NCBI RefSeq assembly: GCF_036227105.1
Contig: NZ_CP109434.1
Span: 8,528,501-8,592,500 of the forward strand
Source of the DNA: Amycolatopsis sp. NBC_01488
Lineage (GTDB): Bacteria > Actinomycetota > Actinomycetes > Mycobacteriales > Pseudonocardiaceae
DNA: 64,000 bases
Reading direction: 5' to 3'
Positions 8,932-18,323 of the stretch are shown here, piece by piece. Below the pieces are notes generated by a model. That model worked only from the letters and a program-made list of their open reading frames with translations. It was not told the origin of the DNA and searched no databases. Numbering within the stretch: position 1 is the stretch's first letter; each line of letters begins with the position of its first letter. Both the position numbers and the translations under genes were made by a program.

Positions 8932-10649
8932 CCGGCTTGGCGCCGCATGTCCTGCGGGACTACGCGCTGCTCGCCGACGGCGAACGCGGCGCGCTGTGCG
9001 GCCCGCGCGGCGACATCGCCTGGCTCTGCGCGCCCGGGTGGTCCGACAGCGCGGTGCTGTCGGCGCTGATCGGCGGGACCGGGAGCTACACCGTCACCCC
9101 GGCCGGGCCGTACGTCTGGGGCGGGTTCTACGAGCCCGGCACCCTGATCTGGCGCAACCGCTGGATGACGACGTCGACCGCCGTCGAATGCCGCGACGCA
9201 CTGGCCTACCCCGGCGATCCGCACCGGGTCGTGCTGCTGCGCCGCCTCGAGGCGGTCGAGCGGGACGTCCGGGCGGACGTCCGGCTCGACCTGGCCGACG
9301 GCTTCGGGCGCCGGTCGCTGCGCGAGCTTCGGCGCGACGGCGACGGCACCTGGACCGGCCGCACCGGCGCCCTGCGGGTGCGGTGGACCGGCGCCGGCGA
9401 CGCGGTGGCCGGCGAGGACGGGCTGGGCTTCGAGGTGTCCCTGCCGGCCGGCGGGCGGCACGACCTCGTCCTCGAGATCAGCGACCGTCCGCTGCCCGAC
9501 CCCGTCGACGCGGGGCGGCTCTGGCAGGCGACCGAACACGCTTGGGGCACCTCGGTTCCCGAGCTGGCGGACACCGTCGCGCCCCGCGACGCCCGCCAGG
9601 CGTACGCGATCCTGCGCGGCCTGACGACCACCGGGGGCGGCATGGTCGCCGCGGCCACGCTGGGCCTGCCGGAACGCTCGGAGGCCGGCCGCAACTACGA
9701 CTACCGGTACGTGTGGCTGCGCGACCAGTGCTACGCCGGGCTCGCGGCGTCGGTCGACGAGCCGCACCCGCTGCTGGACGACGCCCTCCGGTTCAGCACC
9801 GCCCGCGTCCTCGACCACGGCGACCGGATCCTGCCCGCCTACCGCCCCGACGGCACGCCGCCGCCCGACGAAACGACGTTGAAGCTGCCCGGCTACCCCG
9901 GCGGCTCCGACGTCGTCGGCAACCACGTCGCCCACCAGTTCCAATTGGACGCGCTGGGCGAGCTGCTGCAGCTCCACGCGGCCGCGGCCCGCCACGGCCG
10001 GCTGGACGGCGACGTCGAGCGTGCCTCCGACGTCGTCGTCCGGCTGATCACCGAGCGCTGGGACCGGCCGGAAGCCGGTGTCTGGGAGCTGGACGACGAG
10101 TGGTGGACGCACTCGCGCCTCGCCTGCGTCGCCGGCCTGCACGCGCTGGCGCGTGAGGTGCCCGCGCACCGCGGGGCCGAGCTGTCCGGGCTCGCCGACA
10201 AGCTGCTCGCGGAGACGACGTCCCGGTGCCTCGACGCGCGGGGCTACTGGAAGCGCAGCCCCGCCCACTCCGGAACCGACTCGGCGCTGCTGCTGCCGCC
10301 GGTGCGCGGCGGCCTGCCCGCCGACGACCCGCGCACCCGCGCCACGCTCGCGGCGGTCCGCGAGAACCTCACCGAGGACGGCTACGTCTACCGGTTCGCC
10401 CCGGACGAACGTCCGCTCGGCGAGGCCGAAGGCGCGTTCCTGCTGTGCGGGTTCACGATGGCGCTGGCGTGCGGCCACCAGGGCGACCGGACCGAGGCGT
10501 TCCGCTGGTTCGAACGCAACCGGGCCGCGTGCGGGCCGCCGGGACTGCTCGCCGAGGAGTACGACGTGCGGCAGCGGCAGCTGCGCGGGAACCTCCCCCA
10601 GGCGTTCGTGCACGCCATGCTGCTCGAGGCGGCCCAGCGGCTCACCTGA
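8928..10649 (+). CDS. Glycoside hydrolase family 15 protein (glucoamylase/trehalase-like)
   Basis: A 573-residue cytoplasmic protein with no signal peptide. The N-terminal beta domain begins LRDYALLADGERGALCGPRGDIAWLC, as in bacterial GH15 glucoamylases and trehalases. The (alpha/alpha)6 part has YDYRYVWLRD, GVWEL (candidate general-acid region) and GEAEGAFLLCGFTMA (candidate base glutamate). The ATG overlaps the SDR stop, so it is the last gene of the run starting with the ThDP enzyme or of its distal part. Substrates in this family include maltooligosaccharides, dextran and trehalose; no choice is possible from sequence. Confidence 0.85.
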   Translation: MTGLAPHVLRDYALLADGERGALCGPRGDIAWLCAPGWSDSAVLSALIGGTGSYTVTPAGPYVWGGFYEPGTLIWRNRWMTTSTAVECRDALAYPGDPHRVVLLRRLEAVERDVRADVRLDLADGFGRRSLRELRRDGDGTWTGRTGALRVRWTGAGDAVAGEDGLGFEVSLPAGGRHDLVLEISDRPLPDPVDAGRLWQATEHAWGTSVPELADTVAPRDARQAYAILRGLTTTGGGMVAAATLGLPERSEAGRNYDYRYVWLRDQCYAGLAASVDEPHPLLDDALRFSTARVLDHGDRILPAYRPDGTPPPDETTLKLPGYPGGSDVVGNHVAHQFQLDALGELLQLHAAAARHGRLDGDVERASDVVVRLITERWDRPEAGVWELDDEWWTHSRLACVAGLHALAREVPAHRGAELSGLADKLLAETTSRCLDARGYWKRSPAHSGTDSALLLPPVRGGLPADDPRTRATLAAVRENLTEDGYVYRFAPDERPLGEAEGAFLLCGFTMALACGHQGDRTEAFRWFERNRAACGPPGLLAEEYDVRQRQLRGNLPQAFVHAMLLEAAQRLT

Positions 10650-10697
10650 AGACCGCTCACGCATACTGGAGGCGTCCCCACGGCCCAGGGAGGCGAT

Positions 10698-11615
10698 GTG
10701 AGCGCGGCCCCTTTCGCGCACCCGGCGTTGTTCTACCGGGACGACGCCGAGTACCTGGCCGGGATCGTGCCGTTCGTGTGGGGCGGGCTCGCCGCGGGCG
10801 AGCCGGTGGCCGTCGCCGTGCCGGGGCGGAACCTCGAGCTGCTGCGGCGTGAACTGGGCACGGACGCGGAGAAGGTCCGCCTGCTCGACATGACCGACGC
10901 CGGGCGCAACCCCGGCCGGATCATCCCCCGGGTGCTGCGGGCCTTCGCCGACGCCCGGCCGGACCACCCGGTGCGGATCGTCGGCGAGCCGATCTGGGCG
11001 GAGCGCTCGGCCGTCGAGTACCCGGCGTGCGTGCAGCACGAAGCGCTCATCAACCACGCCTTCGCCGGCCGGGACGTGACGATCCTCTGCCCGTACGACG
11101 TCGCACGCCTCGGCGCGGCCGCGCTCGCCGACGCCGAAGCCACGCACCCGGTGCTGATCGACAGCACCGGCCACCGCCCCAGCCCCGCGTACGCGCCCGA
11201 CGACGTCCTCGCGCGGTACAACAGTCCGCTTCCCCCGGCGCCCGACCGCGTGGCCGAGCTGGCGGGCACGACGAACCTCGCGGCGGCGCGGGCCCTGGCC
11301 CACGCGCAGGCGGCGAGCGGCGGCCTGAGCGCCGACCAGATCGCCGACGTCGAGGTGGTCGTCACGGAGCTGCTGTCCAACTGCGTCGAACACGGCGGCG
11401 GGACGGGCACGGTCCGGCTCTGGTGCGCGGACGGCGAGTTCGTCTGCGAGGTCCACGACGACGGTGTCCTGGCCGACCCGCTGGCCGGCCGGCACCCGGC
11501 GACGCCGGAGCAGCCGCGGGGACGCGGGCTGCTGCTGGTCAACTACCTGGCCGACCTGGTCCGCCTGCACACCGGCGGCGAGGGGACGACGTTCCGGGCG
11601 TACTTCCGCGCCTGA
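10698..11615 (+). CDS. Anti-sigma-factor-like regulator with MEDS sensory domain and HATPase domain
   Basis: A 305-residue protein. Residues 1 to about 165 form an MEDS/DcmR-type sensory domain (HPALFYRDDAEYLAGIVPFVWGGLAAGEPV). The C-terminal 120 residues are a GHKL ATPase of the RsbW type (VVVTELLSNCVEHG as the N-box, DDGVLADP, GRGLLLVNYLAD). This is a common actinobacterial architecture for anti-sigma serine kinases without a phosphoacceptor histidine. The GTG at 10698 follows GGGAGG. It probably acts with STAS antagonists such as the one encoded at 13360-13776. Confidence 0.85.
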   Translation: MSAAPFAHPALFYRDDAEYLAGIVPFVWGGLAAGEPVAVAVPGRNLELLRRELGTDAEKVRLLDMTDAGRNPGRIIPRVLRAFADARPDHPVRIVGEPIWAERSAVEYPACVQHEALINHAFAGRDVTILCPYDVARLGAAALADAEATHPVLIDSTGHRPSPAYAPDDVLARYNSPLPPAPDRVAELAGTTNLAAARALAHAQAASGGLSADQIADVEVVVTELLSNCVEHGGGTGTVRLWCADGEFVCEVHDDGVLADPLAGRHPATPEQPRGRGLLLVNYLADLVRLHTGGEGTTFRAYFRA

Positions 11616-11621
11616 GCGGGC

Positions 11622-12296
11622 TCAGGGCAAGCCGGCGAGATCCGCCAGCAGGGCCAGGTGGTGCCCGAAGTACTCGGTGCGGGCCTGGACCATGTCGTCG
11701 AGGCGGTGGAAGACCTCGAAGCCGACCTGGCCGAACAGGTGCGTCCACGCGAACAGCACCCGGTCCAGCCGTTCTTCCGCCAGCTCGCCGGGCTGCTCCT
11801 CGATCAGGCGGCGCAGGTCGGCGCGGACGGGCGCGGGCAGCGGTGGCCCGGCCGGGACGTCCGGGGCCTCCGCGACGATCGCCGCGAGCAGGAGGATCAC
11901 CTTCGACGCCGGGGCCACCGTTTCCGGCGGCGCGGCGTACCCCGGCACGGGGTTGCCGTAGAGCAGGCCGTACTCGGCCGGGTGCGCCAGCGCCCAGGAC
12001 CGCACCGCGTGGCACGCCGCGAGCCACCGGCCGCGCAGCTCCTCGCGCGGGATCGCCGCTTCCGCGTCGACCGCCGCGTCGCCCAGGCCGTCGTACGCGT
12101 CGATGATCAACGCGGTCAGCAGCGCGTCTCGGCTCGGGAAGTACCGGTACAGCGCCGAAGCGACGATGCCCATGTCCCGCGCGACGGCGCGCAGCGACAG
12201 GTTCGCGCCCTCCACGGCGAGGCGGCGGCGAGCGGCTTCCTTGATCTCCTGGTGCATCTCCGAGCGGACCCGGGCACGCAGCGACGAGGCGGACAC
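11622..12296 (-). CDS. TetR family transcriptional regulator
   Basis: A 224-residue TetR protein. The N-terminal HTH reads RRRLAVEGANLSLRAVARDMGI...SALYRYFPSRDALLTALI, and an all-helical ligand domain of the TetR_C WHG type follows. The GTG at 12296 was used; a much longer upstream frame would cross the divergent promoter and is rejected. Three GAGAACA-type repeats separate it from the divergent oxidoreductase gene, so it most likely represses itself and that gene. Confidence 0.88.
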   Translation of the reverse strand: MSASSLRARVRSEMHQEIKEAARRRLAVEGANLSLRAVARDMGIVASALYRYFPSRDALLTALIIDAYDGLGDAAVDAEAAIPREELRGRWLAACHAVRSWALAHPAEYGLLYGNPVPGYAAPPETVAPASKVILLLAAIVAEAPDVPAGPPLPAPVRADLRRLIEEQPGELAEERLDRVLFAWTHLFGQVGFEVFHRLDDMVQARTEYFGHHLALLADLAGLP

Positions 12297-12336
12297 GGCC
12301 CCAGTGTCGCACACGCCGAGAACACCCGAACTCGAC

Positions 12337-12351
12337 GAGAACACCGTTCTT
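12337..12351. promoter_or_regulatory. TetR operator candidate 1 (GAGAACA-C-CGTTCTT)
   Basis: An imperfect inverted repeat in the TetR/epimerase-like divergent region, nearer the TetR gene. It is closely related to the perfect copy at 12390-12404, and a further partial GAGAACAC copy lies near 12318. Confidence 0.5.
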
Positions 12352-12389
12352 GACGCCAGGACCGCAGCCGCCGTACGGTGTTCTTGTCC

Positions 12390-12404
12390 GAGAACAGTGT
12401 TCTC
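12390..12404. promoter_or_regulatory. TetR operator candidate 2 (perfect GAGAACA-G-TGTTCTC)
   Basis: A perfect 15-bp palindrome 15 bases upstream of the ATG at 12420, placed where a bound repressor would block initiation of the oxidoreductase gene. Confidence 0.6.
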
Positions 12405-12419
12405 TCCCTGGGGGTTTCC

Positions 12420-13346
12420 ATGGCTCTGCACGTCATCGTCGGCGCCGGTCCGGTCGGCACGGCCACCGCTCGCCTGCTCGCCGCCCGCGGCGAAGAAGTC
12501 CGCCTGCTCAGCCGCCGGGGCGGCGGCCCGGACGGCGTCCAGCTCGTCGCCGCGGACGCTTCCGACGCCGCCACGCTCGCGCGGCACACGTCCGGCGCGA
12601 CCGCGCTCTACAGCTGCGCCGGACCCGCGTACCACCGCTGGCCCACGGACTGGCCGCCACTCGGCGCGGCGCTCCTGCACGCGGCCGAGAGCAGCGGCGC
12701 GGTGCTCGTCACGACCGGCAACCTGTACGCGTACGGCGCCGTCGACGGCCCGATGACCGAGCAGCTGCCGGCGCGCCCGAACTCCGTGAAGGGCGAAGTG
12801 CGCGCGAAGCTCTGGGCCGACGCGCTGGCGGCACACGAAGCGGGCCGCATCCGCACGGCCGAGGTCCGCGGGTCGGACTACCTCGGTGCGGGTGCACTGT
12901 CGGCGTTCACGGCCTTGGTGCTGCCGAAGATCCTCGCGGGCAAGCGCGCGGCGGCTCCGGCCGACCTCGACGCCCCGCACAGCTGGACCCACGTCGGCGA
13001 CGTCGCCCGCACGCTGGTCGCGGTGGCGGCCGACGAGCGGGCGTGGGGCCGTGCGTGGCACGCGCCGACGGCACCCGCGATGTCGGTGCGTCGGCTCGCG
13101 ACGCGCGCGGCGGAGCTGGCGGGGGCGCCGGCGGCCCGCGTGACGACGATGCCGGCCGTCGCCCTGCGCCTGGCCGGCCTCGTCAACCCGCTGGCGCGGG
13201 AGATGGTCGAGGTCCAGTACCAGCTGCGGGCGCCGTTCGTCCTGGACTCCTCGGCGGCGACGGCGGCGTTCGGCATCGAGCCGACGCCGACCGACGACGC
13301 GCTGCGGGAGACGATCGGCGGCCTGCGCGAACCGGCCCGGTCCTGA
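12420..13346 (+). CDS. NAD-dependent epimerase/dehydratase-like protein (atypical SDR)
   Basis: A 308-residue protein beginning with a Rossmann motif (HVIVGAGPVGTATARLLA). It shows extended/atypical SDR features: VTTGNLYAYG in place of a YxxxK core, and THVGDVARTLVA. This pattern is typical of actinobacterial NAD-dependent epimerase-like proteins that are switched on by a divergent TetR. The ATG at 12420 (MALHVIVG) was preferred to an upstream in-frame start inside the operator. Substrate unknown. Confidence 0.82.
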   Translation: MALHVIVGAGPVGTATARLLAARGEEVRLLSRRGGGPDGVQLVAADASDAATLARHTSGATALYSCAGPAYHRWPTDWPPLGAALLHAAESSGAVLVTTGNLYAYGAVDGPMTEQLPARPNSVKGEVRAKLWADALAAHEAGRIRTAEVRGSDYLGAGALSAFTALVLPKILAGKRAAAPADLDAPHSWTHVGDVARTLVAVAADERAWGRAWHAPTAPAMSVRRLATRAAELAGAPAARVTTMPAVALRLAGLVNPLAREMVEVQYQLRAPFVLDSSAATAAFGIEPTPTDDALRETIGGLREPARS

Positions 13347-13359
13347 CGAGGGAGCGGGC

Positions 13360-13776
13360 TCAGTTCGGGATCTCGGTCGCCCGCTCCCAGCCCGACGGCA
13401 GCCGGCACACGTTCAGCGCGTGGTCGAGGCCGCTGCCGGCCAGCGCCCGGCGCACCACGCGGTTGTCGCCGGTGACGATCCGGAGGGTGGTGCTCTCGCG
13501 GACCGTCCGCGCGTGGATGTCCGCGAGCACCGAAAGCCCGGCGGAGTCCAGGAAGTCGACCTCGGAGAGGTCGAGCACCAGGACCGGGAACCGCCGGTGC
13601 GCCCAGGTGCCGAGGACCGAGCCGAGTTCGGCGGCGCTGTCCTCGTCGAGCGCGCCGCTGATCCGGACCATCACCGCGCCGAAGTACGGCCGGATGACCT
13701 TGATGGCGGAGGAACTTCGTTCCACCCGGGGGGACGGCACGGGGATCGCCGTCGCGGGGTGCTGCACGACCAACAT
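13360..13776 (-). CDS. STAS domain anti-sigma-factor antagonist
   Basis: A 138-residue STAS protein. The conserved LVLDLSEVDFLDSAGLSVLADIHA segment places the expected phosphorylatable serine at about S78. Such proteins release sigma factors from RsbW-like kinases when unphosphorylated. Its gene converges with the oxidoreductase gene. Partner kinases could be the HATPase proteins at 10698-11615 or 20495-21217. The N-terminal 25 residues before the STAS fold are variable. Confidence 0.85.
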   Translation of the reverse strand: MLVVQHPATAIPVPSPRVERSSSAIKVIRPYFGAVMVRISGALDEDSAAELGSVLGTWAHRRFPVLVLDLSEVDFLDSAGLSVLADIHARTVRESTTLRIVTGDNRVVRRALAGSGLDHALNVCRLPSGWERATEIPN

Positions 13777-14068
13777 CTCTGTACGCCTTCAGTCGCGGAT
13801 GGCGTGCCGAGCGGTGTCCACTGCCCGCTCGAACGCCGGCAAGTCGGGGGAGGGCGGCTGTTCCTGAACCGCACCCTCGCAGCGTAGTCCTTGATCCAAA
13901 CGGCGCAACCCCGCCATTGGCCGAAATGCACCCCGCCGAAAGCGCGTCTTTCCGGCGTAGGCACCGAAAACCGGCCGCCGGACGGTCCGCCCTTGACAGC
14001 CCGCGCGGGTGACCGTCATGCTCGGTAGAGTCTCAGGGTTCCTGATATAGAACACGGAGGTGCCCGGC
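13777..14068. other. Intergenic region with no gene
   Basis: A 292-bp region between the STAS gene and the acyl-CoA synthetase. Short frames here have no protein-like composition. The right-hand end carries the promoter and inverted repeat described separately. Confidence 0.6.
13993..14045 (+). promoter_or_regulatory. Candidate promoter and inverted repeat upstream of the phenylpropanoid-like cluster
   Basis: A consensus -35 TTGACA at 13993-13998 faces the acyl-CoA synthetase, with a weak -10 (CATGCT) about 18 bp downstream. TCAGG-GTT-CCTGA at 14033-14045 is a perfect 5-3-5 repeat positioned like an operator just downstream of the start of transcription. Confidence 0.4.
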
Positions 14069-15634
14069 GTGCCCCGATCGCCGCACGGCCCGGCCGATTT
14101 CGGCCTCGGCAGCTGGCCCGCGCGCCGGGCCCGGATCTCCCCCGGGCGCACCGCGCTCGTCCAGCCCGGCCGCACCCGGACCTACGCCGGGCTGGCCGAG
14201 CGCGTCGAACGGCTGGCCGGCGCGCTCGCCCGGCTCGGCGTCCGGCCGGGCGAGCGCGTCGCGTACCTCGGCGTCAACGACGTCACCGTCTTCGAGACGC
14301 TCTTCGCCACCGCCCGCCTGGGCGCGCTCTTCGTGCCGCTCAACTACCGGCTCTCCCCCGCCGAGATCCGCTACATGCTCGACGACAGCGGGGCTTCGGT
14401 GCTCGTGCACAGCCCGGACACCGACGACCTGCTGTCCGGGCCGCTGCCGGAGACGCTCCGGCACGTCGTCGCGACGGACCCCGCGTCGTGCCCGGCCGGC
14501 GGGCTGGACTACGAGGCCGCTCTCGCCGCCGCCGGGGACCCGCCGGCTGCCGAAGTGCGGCTGGACGACCCGTGCCTGCTGCTCTACACCTCCGGCACCA
14601 CCGGCCGGCCGAAGGCGGCGGTGCTCACCCACGGGAACCTCACCTGGAACACCGTCAACCAGCTCGCCCACCTCGACGTCCTGGGCACCGACAAGGCGCT
14701 GTGCATCGCGCCGCTGTTCCACTGCGTCGGGCTGGGCCAGATCACGTTGCCGACGCTGCTCAAGGGCGGCAGCGTGGAACCGGTGGCAAAGGTCGACCCC
14801 GGCGTGATCCTCGGCCGGATCGGCGACGCCGGGATCACGAGCTTCTCCGCGGTCCCCACGATGCTGGAAATGCTGTGCCGCCACGAGGACTGGAACCGCA
14901 CGGACCTGAGTTCGCTGACGTGCGTGGTCTACGGCGGCTCGCCGGTCGCCGAGCGCGTCGCCCGCGCGTGGCTCGACCGCGGTGTGCAGCTCCTGCAGGG
15001 CTACGGCATGACCGAAGCCTCGCCGGGCGTCTCGATGGCCACCCCCGAAGGCACGCCGGCGCACCCCGTCGCCGCGGGCGTGCCGCACTTCTTCACCGAC
15101 GTGGCCGGCCTCGGCCCCGACCTGGTTCCCGAGCCGCTCGGCGCGACGCCCGCGGAGCTGCTGGTGCGCGGCCCGCACGTGTTCGGTGGCTACTGGGACC
15201 GGCCCGAAGAATCGAAGGCGAGCTTCGTCGACGGCGACTGGTTCCGCACCGGCGACGTGGTCCGCGTCGACGACGACGGCTGGGCTCACGTCGTCGACCG
15301 AGTCAAGGACTTGATCATCTCCGGCGGCGAGAACGTCTACCCCGCCGAGATCGAGGCGGTCGCGGTCCGGCTCGACGCGGTCGACGCCTGCGCCGTCGTG
15401 GGCGTGGCCGACGAGCGCTGGGGCGAGGTCGGCGCCGCGTTCGTCGTGCGCCGGGCCGGCGCGCAGCTGGACGAAGCCGCCTTCCGCGCCCACCTCGAAC
15501 GGCACCTCGCCCGCTACAAGGTGCCGAAGTACGTGCAGTTCACCGAAGCCCTGCCGGTCAACGCCACCGGCAAGATCCGCCGCGTCGAACTGCGCGCGCG
15601 AGCCGCCGAAGCCTTCCCGAACGGACCCGCATGA
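14069..15634 (+). CDS. Acyl-CoA synthetase (AMP-forming, class I adenylate-forming)
   Basis: A 521-residue ligase with the P-loop-like motif LLYTSGTTGRPK (about 171-182), GYGMTE, the hinge segment DGDWFRTGD...DRVKDLIISGGENVYP, and the C-terminal catalytic lysine in NATGKIRR. It makes an acyl-CoA from a free acid, ATP and CoA. The GTG at 14069 lies eight bases after GGAGG; an upstream GTG at 14060 would overlap that site. As first gene of a five-gene overlapping cluster with a hydratase, a dehydrogenase and a beta-ketoacyl-CoA-hydrolase-type amidohydrolase, it probably activates a phenylpropenoic acid such as a hydroxycinnamate (inference). Confidence 0.87.
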   Translation: MPRSPHGPADFGLGSWPARRARISPGRTALVQPGRTRTYAGLAERVERLAGALARLGVRPGERVAYLGVNDVTVFETLFATARLGALFVPLNYRLSPAEIRYMLDDSGASVLVHSPDTDDLLSGPLPETLRHVVATDPASCPAGGLDYEAALAAAGDPPAAEVRLDDPCLLLYTSGTTGRPKAAVLTHGNLTWNTVNQLAHLDVLGTDKALCIAPLFHCVGLGQITLPTLLKGGSVEPVAKVDPGVILGRIGDAGITSFSAVPTMLEMLCRHEDWNRTDLSSLTCVVYGGSPVAERVARAWLDRGVQLLQGYGMTEASPGVSMATPEGTPAHPVAAGVPHFFTDVAGLGPDLVPEPLGATPAELLVRGPHVFGGYWDRPEESKASFVDGDWFRTGDVVRVDDDGWAHVVDRVKDLIISGGENVYPAEIEAVAVRLDAVDACAVVGVADERWGEVGAAFVVRRAGAQLDEAAFRAHLERHLARYKVPKYVQFTEALPVNATGKIRRVELRARAAEAFPNGPA

Positions 15635-16407
15635 CGATCCCGCTGCTGCCCCCGTCGCTGCGCCTGGAGCTGCTCGGCGACATCGCCGTGCTGCGCCTCG
15701 CGCGCCCCGAGAAGCGCAACGCCCTCGACGACGCCACCGTGCTCGGCCTCGAAACGTTCTTCGGCGCCCCGCCGCGCGGGATCAGGGCCGTCGTGCTCGA
15801 CGCCGTGGGCGAGCACTTCTCCGCCGGGCTCGACCTTTCCGAGCTGACCGAGCGCGACGCGTTCGAAGGCCTGGAGCACTCGATGATGTGGCACCGCGCC
15901 TTCGAGCGGCTCGAACGCGGGCGCGTCCCGGTCGTCGCCGTGCTCAAGGGCGCGGTCGTCGGTGGCGGCCTGGAACTCGCGGCGGCCGCGCACATCCGCG
16001 TCGCCGAGCCGTCGGCGTTCTACGCGCTGCCGGAGGGCCAGCGCGGCCTGTTCGTCGGCGGCGGCGGGTCGGTGCGGGTGCCGAGGCTGATCGGCGCGCA
16101 CCGGATGGCCGACCTGATGCTCACCGGCCGGGTCCTCGACGCCGACGAAGGGCACGCCCTCGGTCTGTCGCACTACCGCGCCGAAGACGGCTTCGCGCAC
16201 GCGCTCGGCCTGGCCCGCAAGATCGCCGCGAACTCCCCGATCACGAACTTCGCCGTCCTGCAGGCACTTCCCCGCATCGCCCAGGCCAACCCGGCCGAGG
16301 GCTACCTGATGGAGGCGCTGATGGCCGCCGTCGCGAGCGGCAGCGCCGAGGCCAAGGAGCGCATGCAGGCGTTCCTGGACAAGCGCGCGGGGAAGGTCGG
16401 CCGATGA
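15631..16407 (+). CDS. Enoyl-CoA hydratase/isomerase (crotonase) family protein
   Basis: A 258-residue crotonase. Oxyanion-hole segments are GEHFSAGLDLSEL and GAVVGGGLELAAA, with candidate catalytic glutamates at about E115 and E135 (PEGQRGLFVGGG). It should hydrate a 2-enoyl-CoA. The ATG overlaps the ligase stop (ATGA), and its own stop overlaps the next gene. In the proposed pathway it adds water to the aryl-propenoyl-CoA. Confidence 0.87.
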   Translation: MTIPLLPPSLRLELLGDIAVLRLARPEKRNALDDATVLGLETFFGAPPRGIRAVVLDAVGEHFSAGLDLSELTERDAFEGLEHSMMWHRAFERLERGRVPVVAVLKGAVVGGGLELAAAAHIRVAEPSAFYALPEGQRGLFVGGGGSVRVPRLIGAHRMADLMLTGRVLDADEGHALGLSHYRAEDGFAHALGLARKIAANSPITNFAVLQALPRIAQANPAEGYLMEALMAAVASGSAEAKERMQAFLDKRAGKVGR

Positions 16408-18323
16408 TCCTGCGCCCGGTCGCGCCCGACGTCCGCGAAACCACCGAGATCGGCCGGTACCTGGCCTGGCTGGCCGACCGCGGTCACGCCTTCGACGACT
16501 ACGCCGCGCTGCACCGCTGGTCGGTGACCGACCTCGACGGCTTCTGGTCGTCGATCAAGGACTTCTTCGGCGTCCGCTTCCACGCCCCCACTTCGAGCGT
16601 CGTGCCGGACCGGCGGATGCCGGGCACCGAGTGGTTCCCCGGGGCGACCCTCAACTACGCCGAGCACGCCCTCGGCGGCCCGCCGGACGACGTCGCCGTC
16701 ATCGCGTACTCCCAGACGCGGGACCGCACCGAGCTGACGTGGGGCGAGCTGCGCGACCAGGTCGCGCGGGCGCGCGCGGGCCTGGCCCGGCTCGGCGTCG
16801 GACGCGGCGACCGCGTGGTCGCCTACCTGCCGAACATCCCCGAGACCGTGGTGGCCTACCTGGCGGCCGCGAGCCTGGGCGCGGTCTGGGCGTCCTGCGC
16901 GCCCGAGTTCGGCGTCCGCTCGGTGGTCGACCGGTTCGGCCAGATCGAGCCGCGGGTGCTGCTGACCGTGGCCGGCTACCGCTACGGCGCCAAGGACGTC
17001 GACCGCCGCGCCGAAGTCGCCGAGATCCGCGCGGGCCTGCCGACCGTCGAGCACGTCGTCCACGTCCCGTACGGCGAGCACGACCTCCCGGACACGCTCT
17101 CCTGGCACGACCTGCTCACCGAGAGCGCGCCCGGGTTCGAGCCGGTCGGCTTCGCGCACCCGCTGTGCGTCCTGTTCTCCTCCGGCACCACCGGCAAGCC
17201 GAAGGCGATCGTGCACGGCCACGGCGGAATCCTGCTGGAACACCTGAAGAACCACGGCCTCAGCTGGGATCTGCGCCCCGGCGACCGGATGCTGTGGTTC
17301 TCCACGACCGCGTGGATGATGTGGAACGCGCTGGTCTCGGGGCTGCTCACCGGCGCGTCGATCGTGCTGGTCGACGGCAACCCGCTGTACCCGGACCTCG
17401 CGTGGCAGTGGCGGCTGGCCGCCGAGACCCGCGCGACGCTGATGGGTGCGAGCCCGGGTTTCCTGATGGCGTGCCGGAAGGCGGGCCTCGACGCCGAGCT
17501 GTCGCGGTTCGACCTGTCGGCGCTGCGGCAGATCGGCGCGGCGGGCAGCCCGCTGCCGGCCGAGGGCTACCACTGGGTGCGGGACGTCTTCGGCCCCGGC
17601 GTCCTGCTCAACGTCGGCAGCGGCGGCACCGACGTGTGCAGCGGGATCGTCCAGGGCGGCCCGCTGCAGCCGGTAGTCGCCGGCGAGATCTCGGGCCCCT
17701 GCCTCGGGGTCGACGCGCAGGCGTTCGACGAGCACGGTGTTCCGGTGGTCGGCGAGCTGGGTGAGCTGGTGATCACCGCGCCGATGCCGTCCATGCCGGT
17801 CGGGTTCTGGGGCGACGACACGGGTTCGCGTTACCGCGAGACCTACTTCTCGACCTACCCCGGGGTCTGGCGGCACGGCGACTGGATCCGGTTCACGCCC
17901 GAGGGCAGCTGCGTGATCGCCGGGCGCTCGGACGCCACCCTCAACCGCGGCGGCGTCCGGCTGGGCACCGCCGAGTTCTACGCGGTCGTCGAGGAGCTGC
18001 CCGAGATCGACGACTCGCTCGTCGTGCACCTCGAAGACCCGGCGGGCGGCAACGGCGACCTCCGCCTCTACGTCGTTCTCCGAGACGGCACCTTGGACGC
18101 CCCGTTGCGCGAGAAGATCGCGACGGCGCTGAAGAACGCGCTCTCGCCGCGGCACGTGCCGGACACGATCACCGCCGTCCCGGTGATCCCCCGCAACCGC
18201 ACCGGGAAGAAACTGGAGCTGCCCGTGAAGAAACTCCTGCTCGGCGCCCGGGCCGACGACGTCGTCGGCCGGGACGTGCTGGCCGATCCCACCGCGCTGG
18301 ACCACTTCGAGGCACCCGCATGA
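16404..18323 (+). CDS. aacS: Acetoacetyl-CoA synthetase
   Basis: A 639-residue protein, close to the usual length of about 650. It has the family-specific N-terminus (FWSSIKDFFGVRF), the adenylation motif LFSSGTTGKPKAIVHGHGG, the AacS-like FSTTAWMMWNALVSGLL, a GGTDVCSG segment, and the C-terminal NRTGKKLELPVKK with the catalytic lysine. It activates acetoacetate to acetoacetyl-CoA in the cytoplasm. In this cluster it may instead act on another short 3-keto acid. Translationally coupled on both sides. Confidence 0.88.
   Translation: MILRPVAPDVRETTEIGRYLAWLADRGHAFDDYAALHRWSVTDLDGFWSSIKDFFGVRFHAPTSSVVPDRRMPGTEWFPGATLNYAEHALGGPPDDVAVIAYSQTRDRTELTWGELRDQVARARAGLARLGVGRGDRVVAYLPNIPETVVAYLAAASLGAVWASCAPEFGVRSVVDRFGQIEPRVLLTVAGYRYGAKDVDRRAEVAEIRAGLPTVEHVVHVPYGEHDLPDTLSWHDLLTESAPGFEPVGFAHPLCVLFSSGTTGKPKAIVHGHGGILLEHLKNHGLSWDLRPGDRMLWFSTTAWMMWNALVSGLLTGASIVLVDGNPLYPDLAWQWRLAAETRATLMGASPGFLMACRKAGLDAELSRFDLSALRQIGAAGSPLPAEGYHWVRDVFGPGVLLNVGSGGTDVCSGIVQGGPLQPVVAGEISGPCLGVDAQAFDEHGVPVVGELGELVITAPMPSMPVGFWGDDTGSRYRETYFSTYPGVWRHGDWIRFTPEGSCVIAGRSDATLNRGGVRLGTAEFYAVVEELPEIDDSLVVHLEDPAGGNGDLRLYVVLRDGTLDAPLREKIATALKNALSPRHVPDTITAVPVIPRNRTGKKLELPVKKLLLGARADDVVGRDVLADPTALDHFEAPA

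Noticed and set aside
8793..11570. Very long minus-strand open frame (over 900 codons) opposite the SDR/GH15/MEDS genes
   Set aside because: Long antisense frames are a by-product of very high GC. The translation is low-complexity and arginine/valine-rich, while the plus strand has clear domains.
11622..13061. A 479-residue extended version of the TetR protein
   Set aside because: The extension runs antisense through the divergent oxidoreductase gene and its operators. The HTH starts at the expected place when the GTG at 12296 is used.
13789..14175. Minus-strand frames in the gap before the acyl-CoA synthetase
   Set aside because: Composition is not protein-like, they overlap a likely promoter, and there is no ribosome-binding site.
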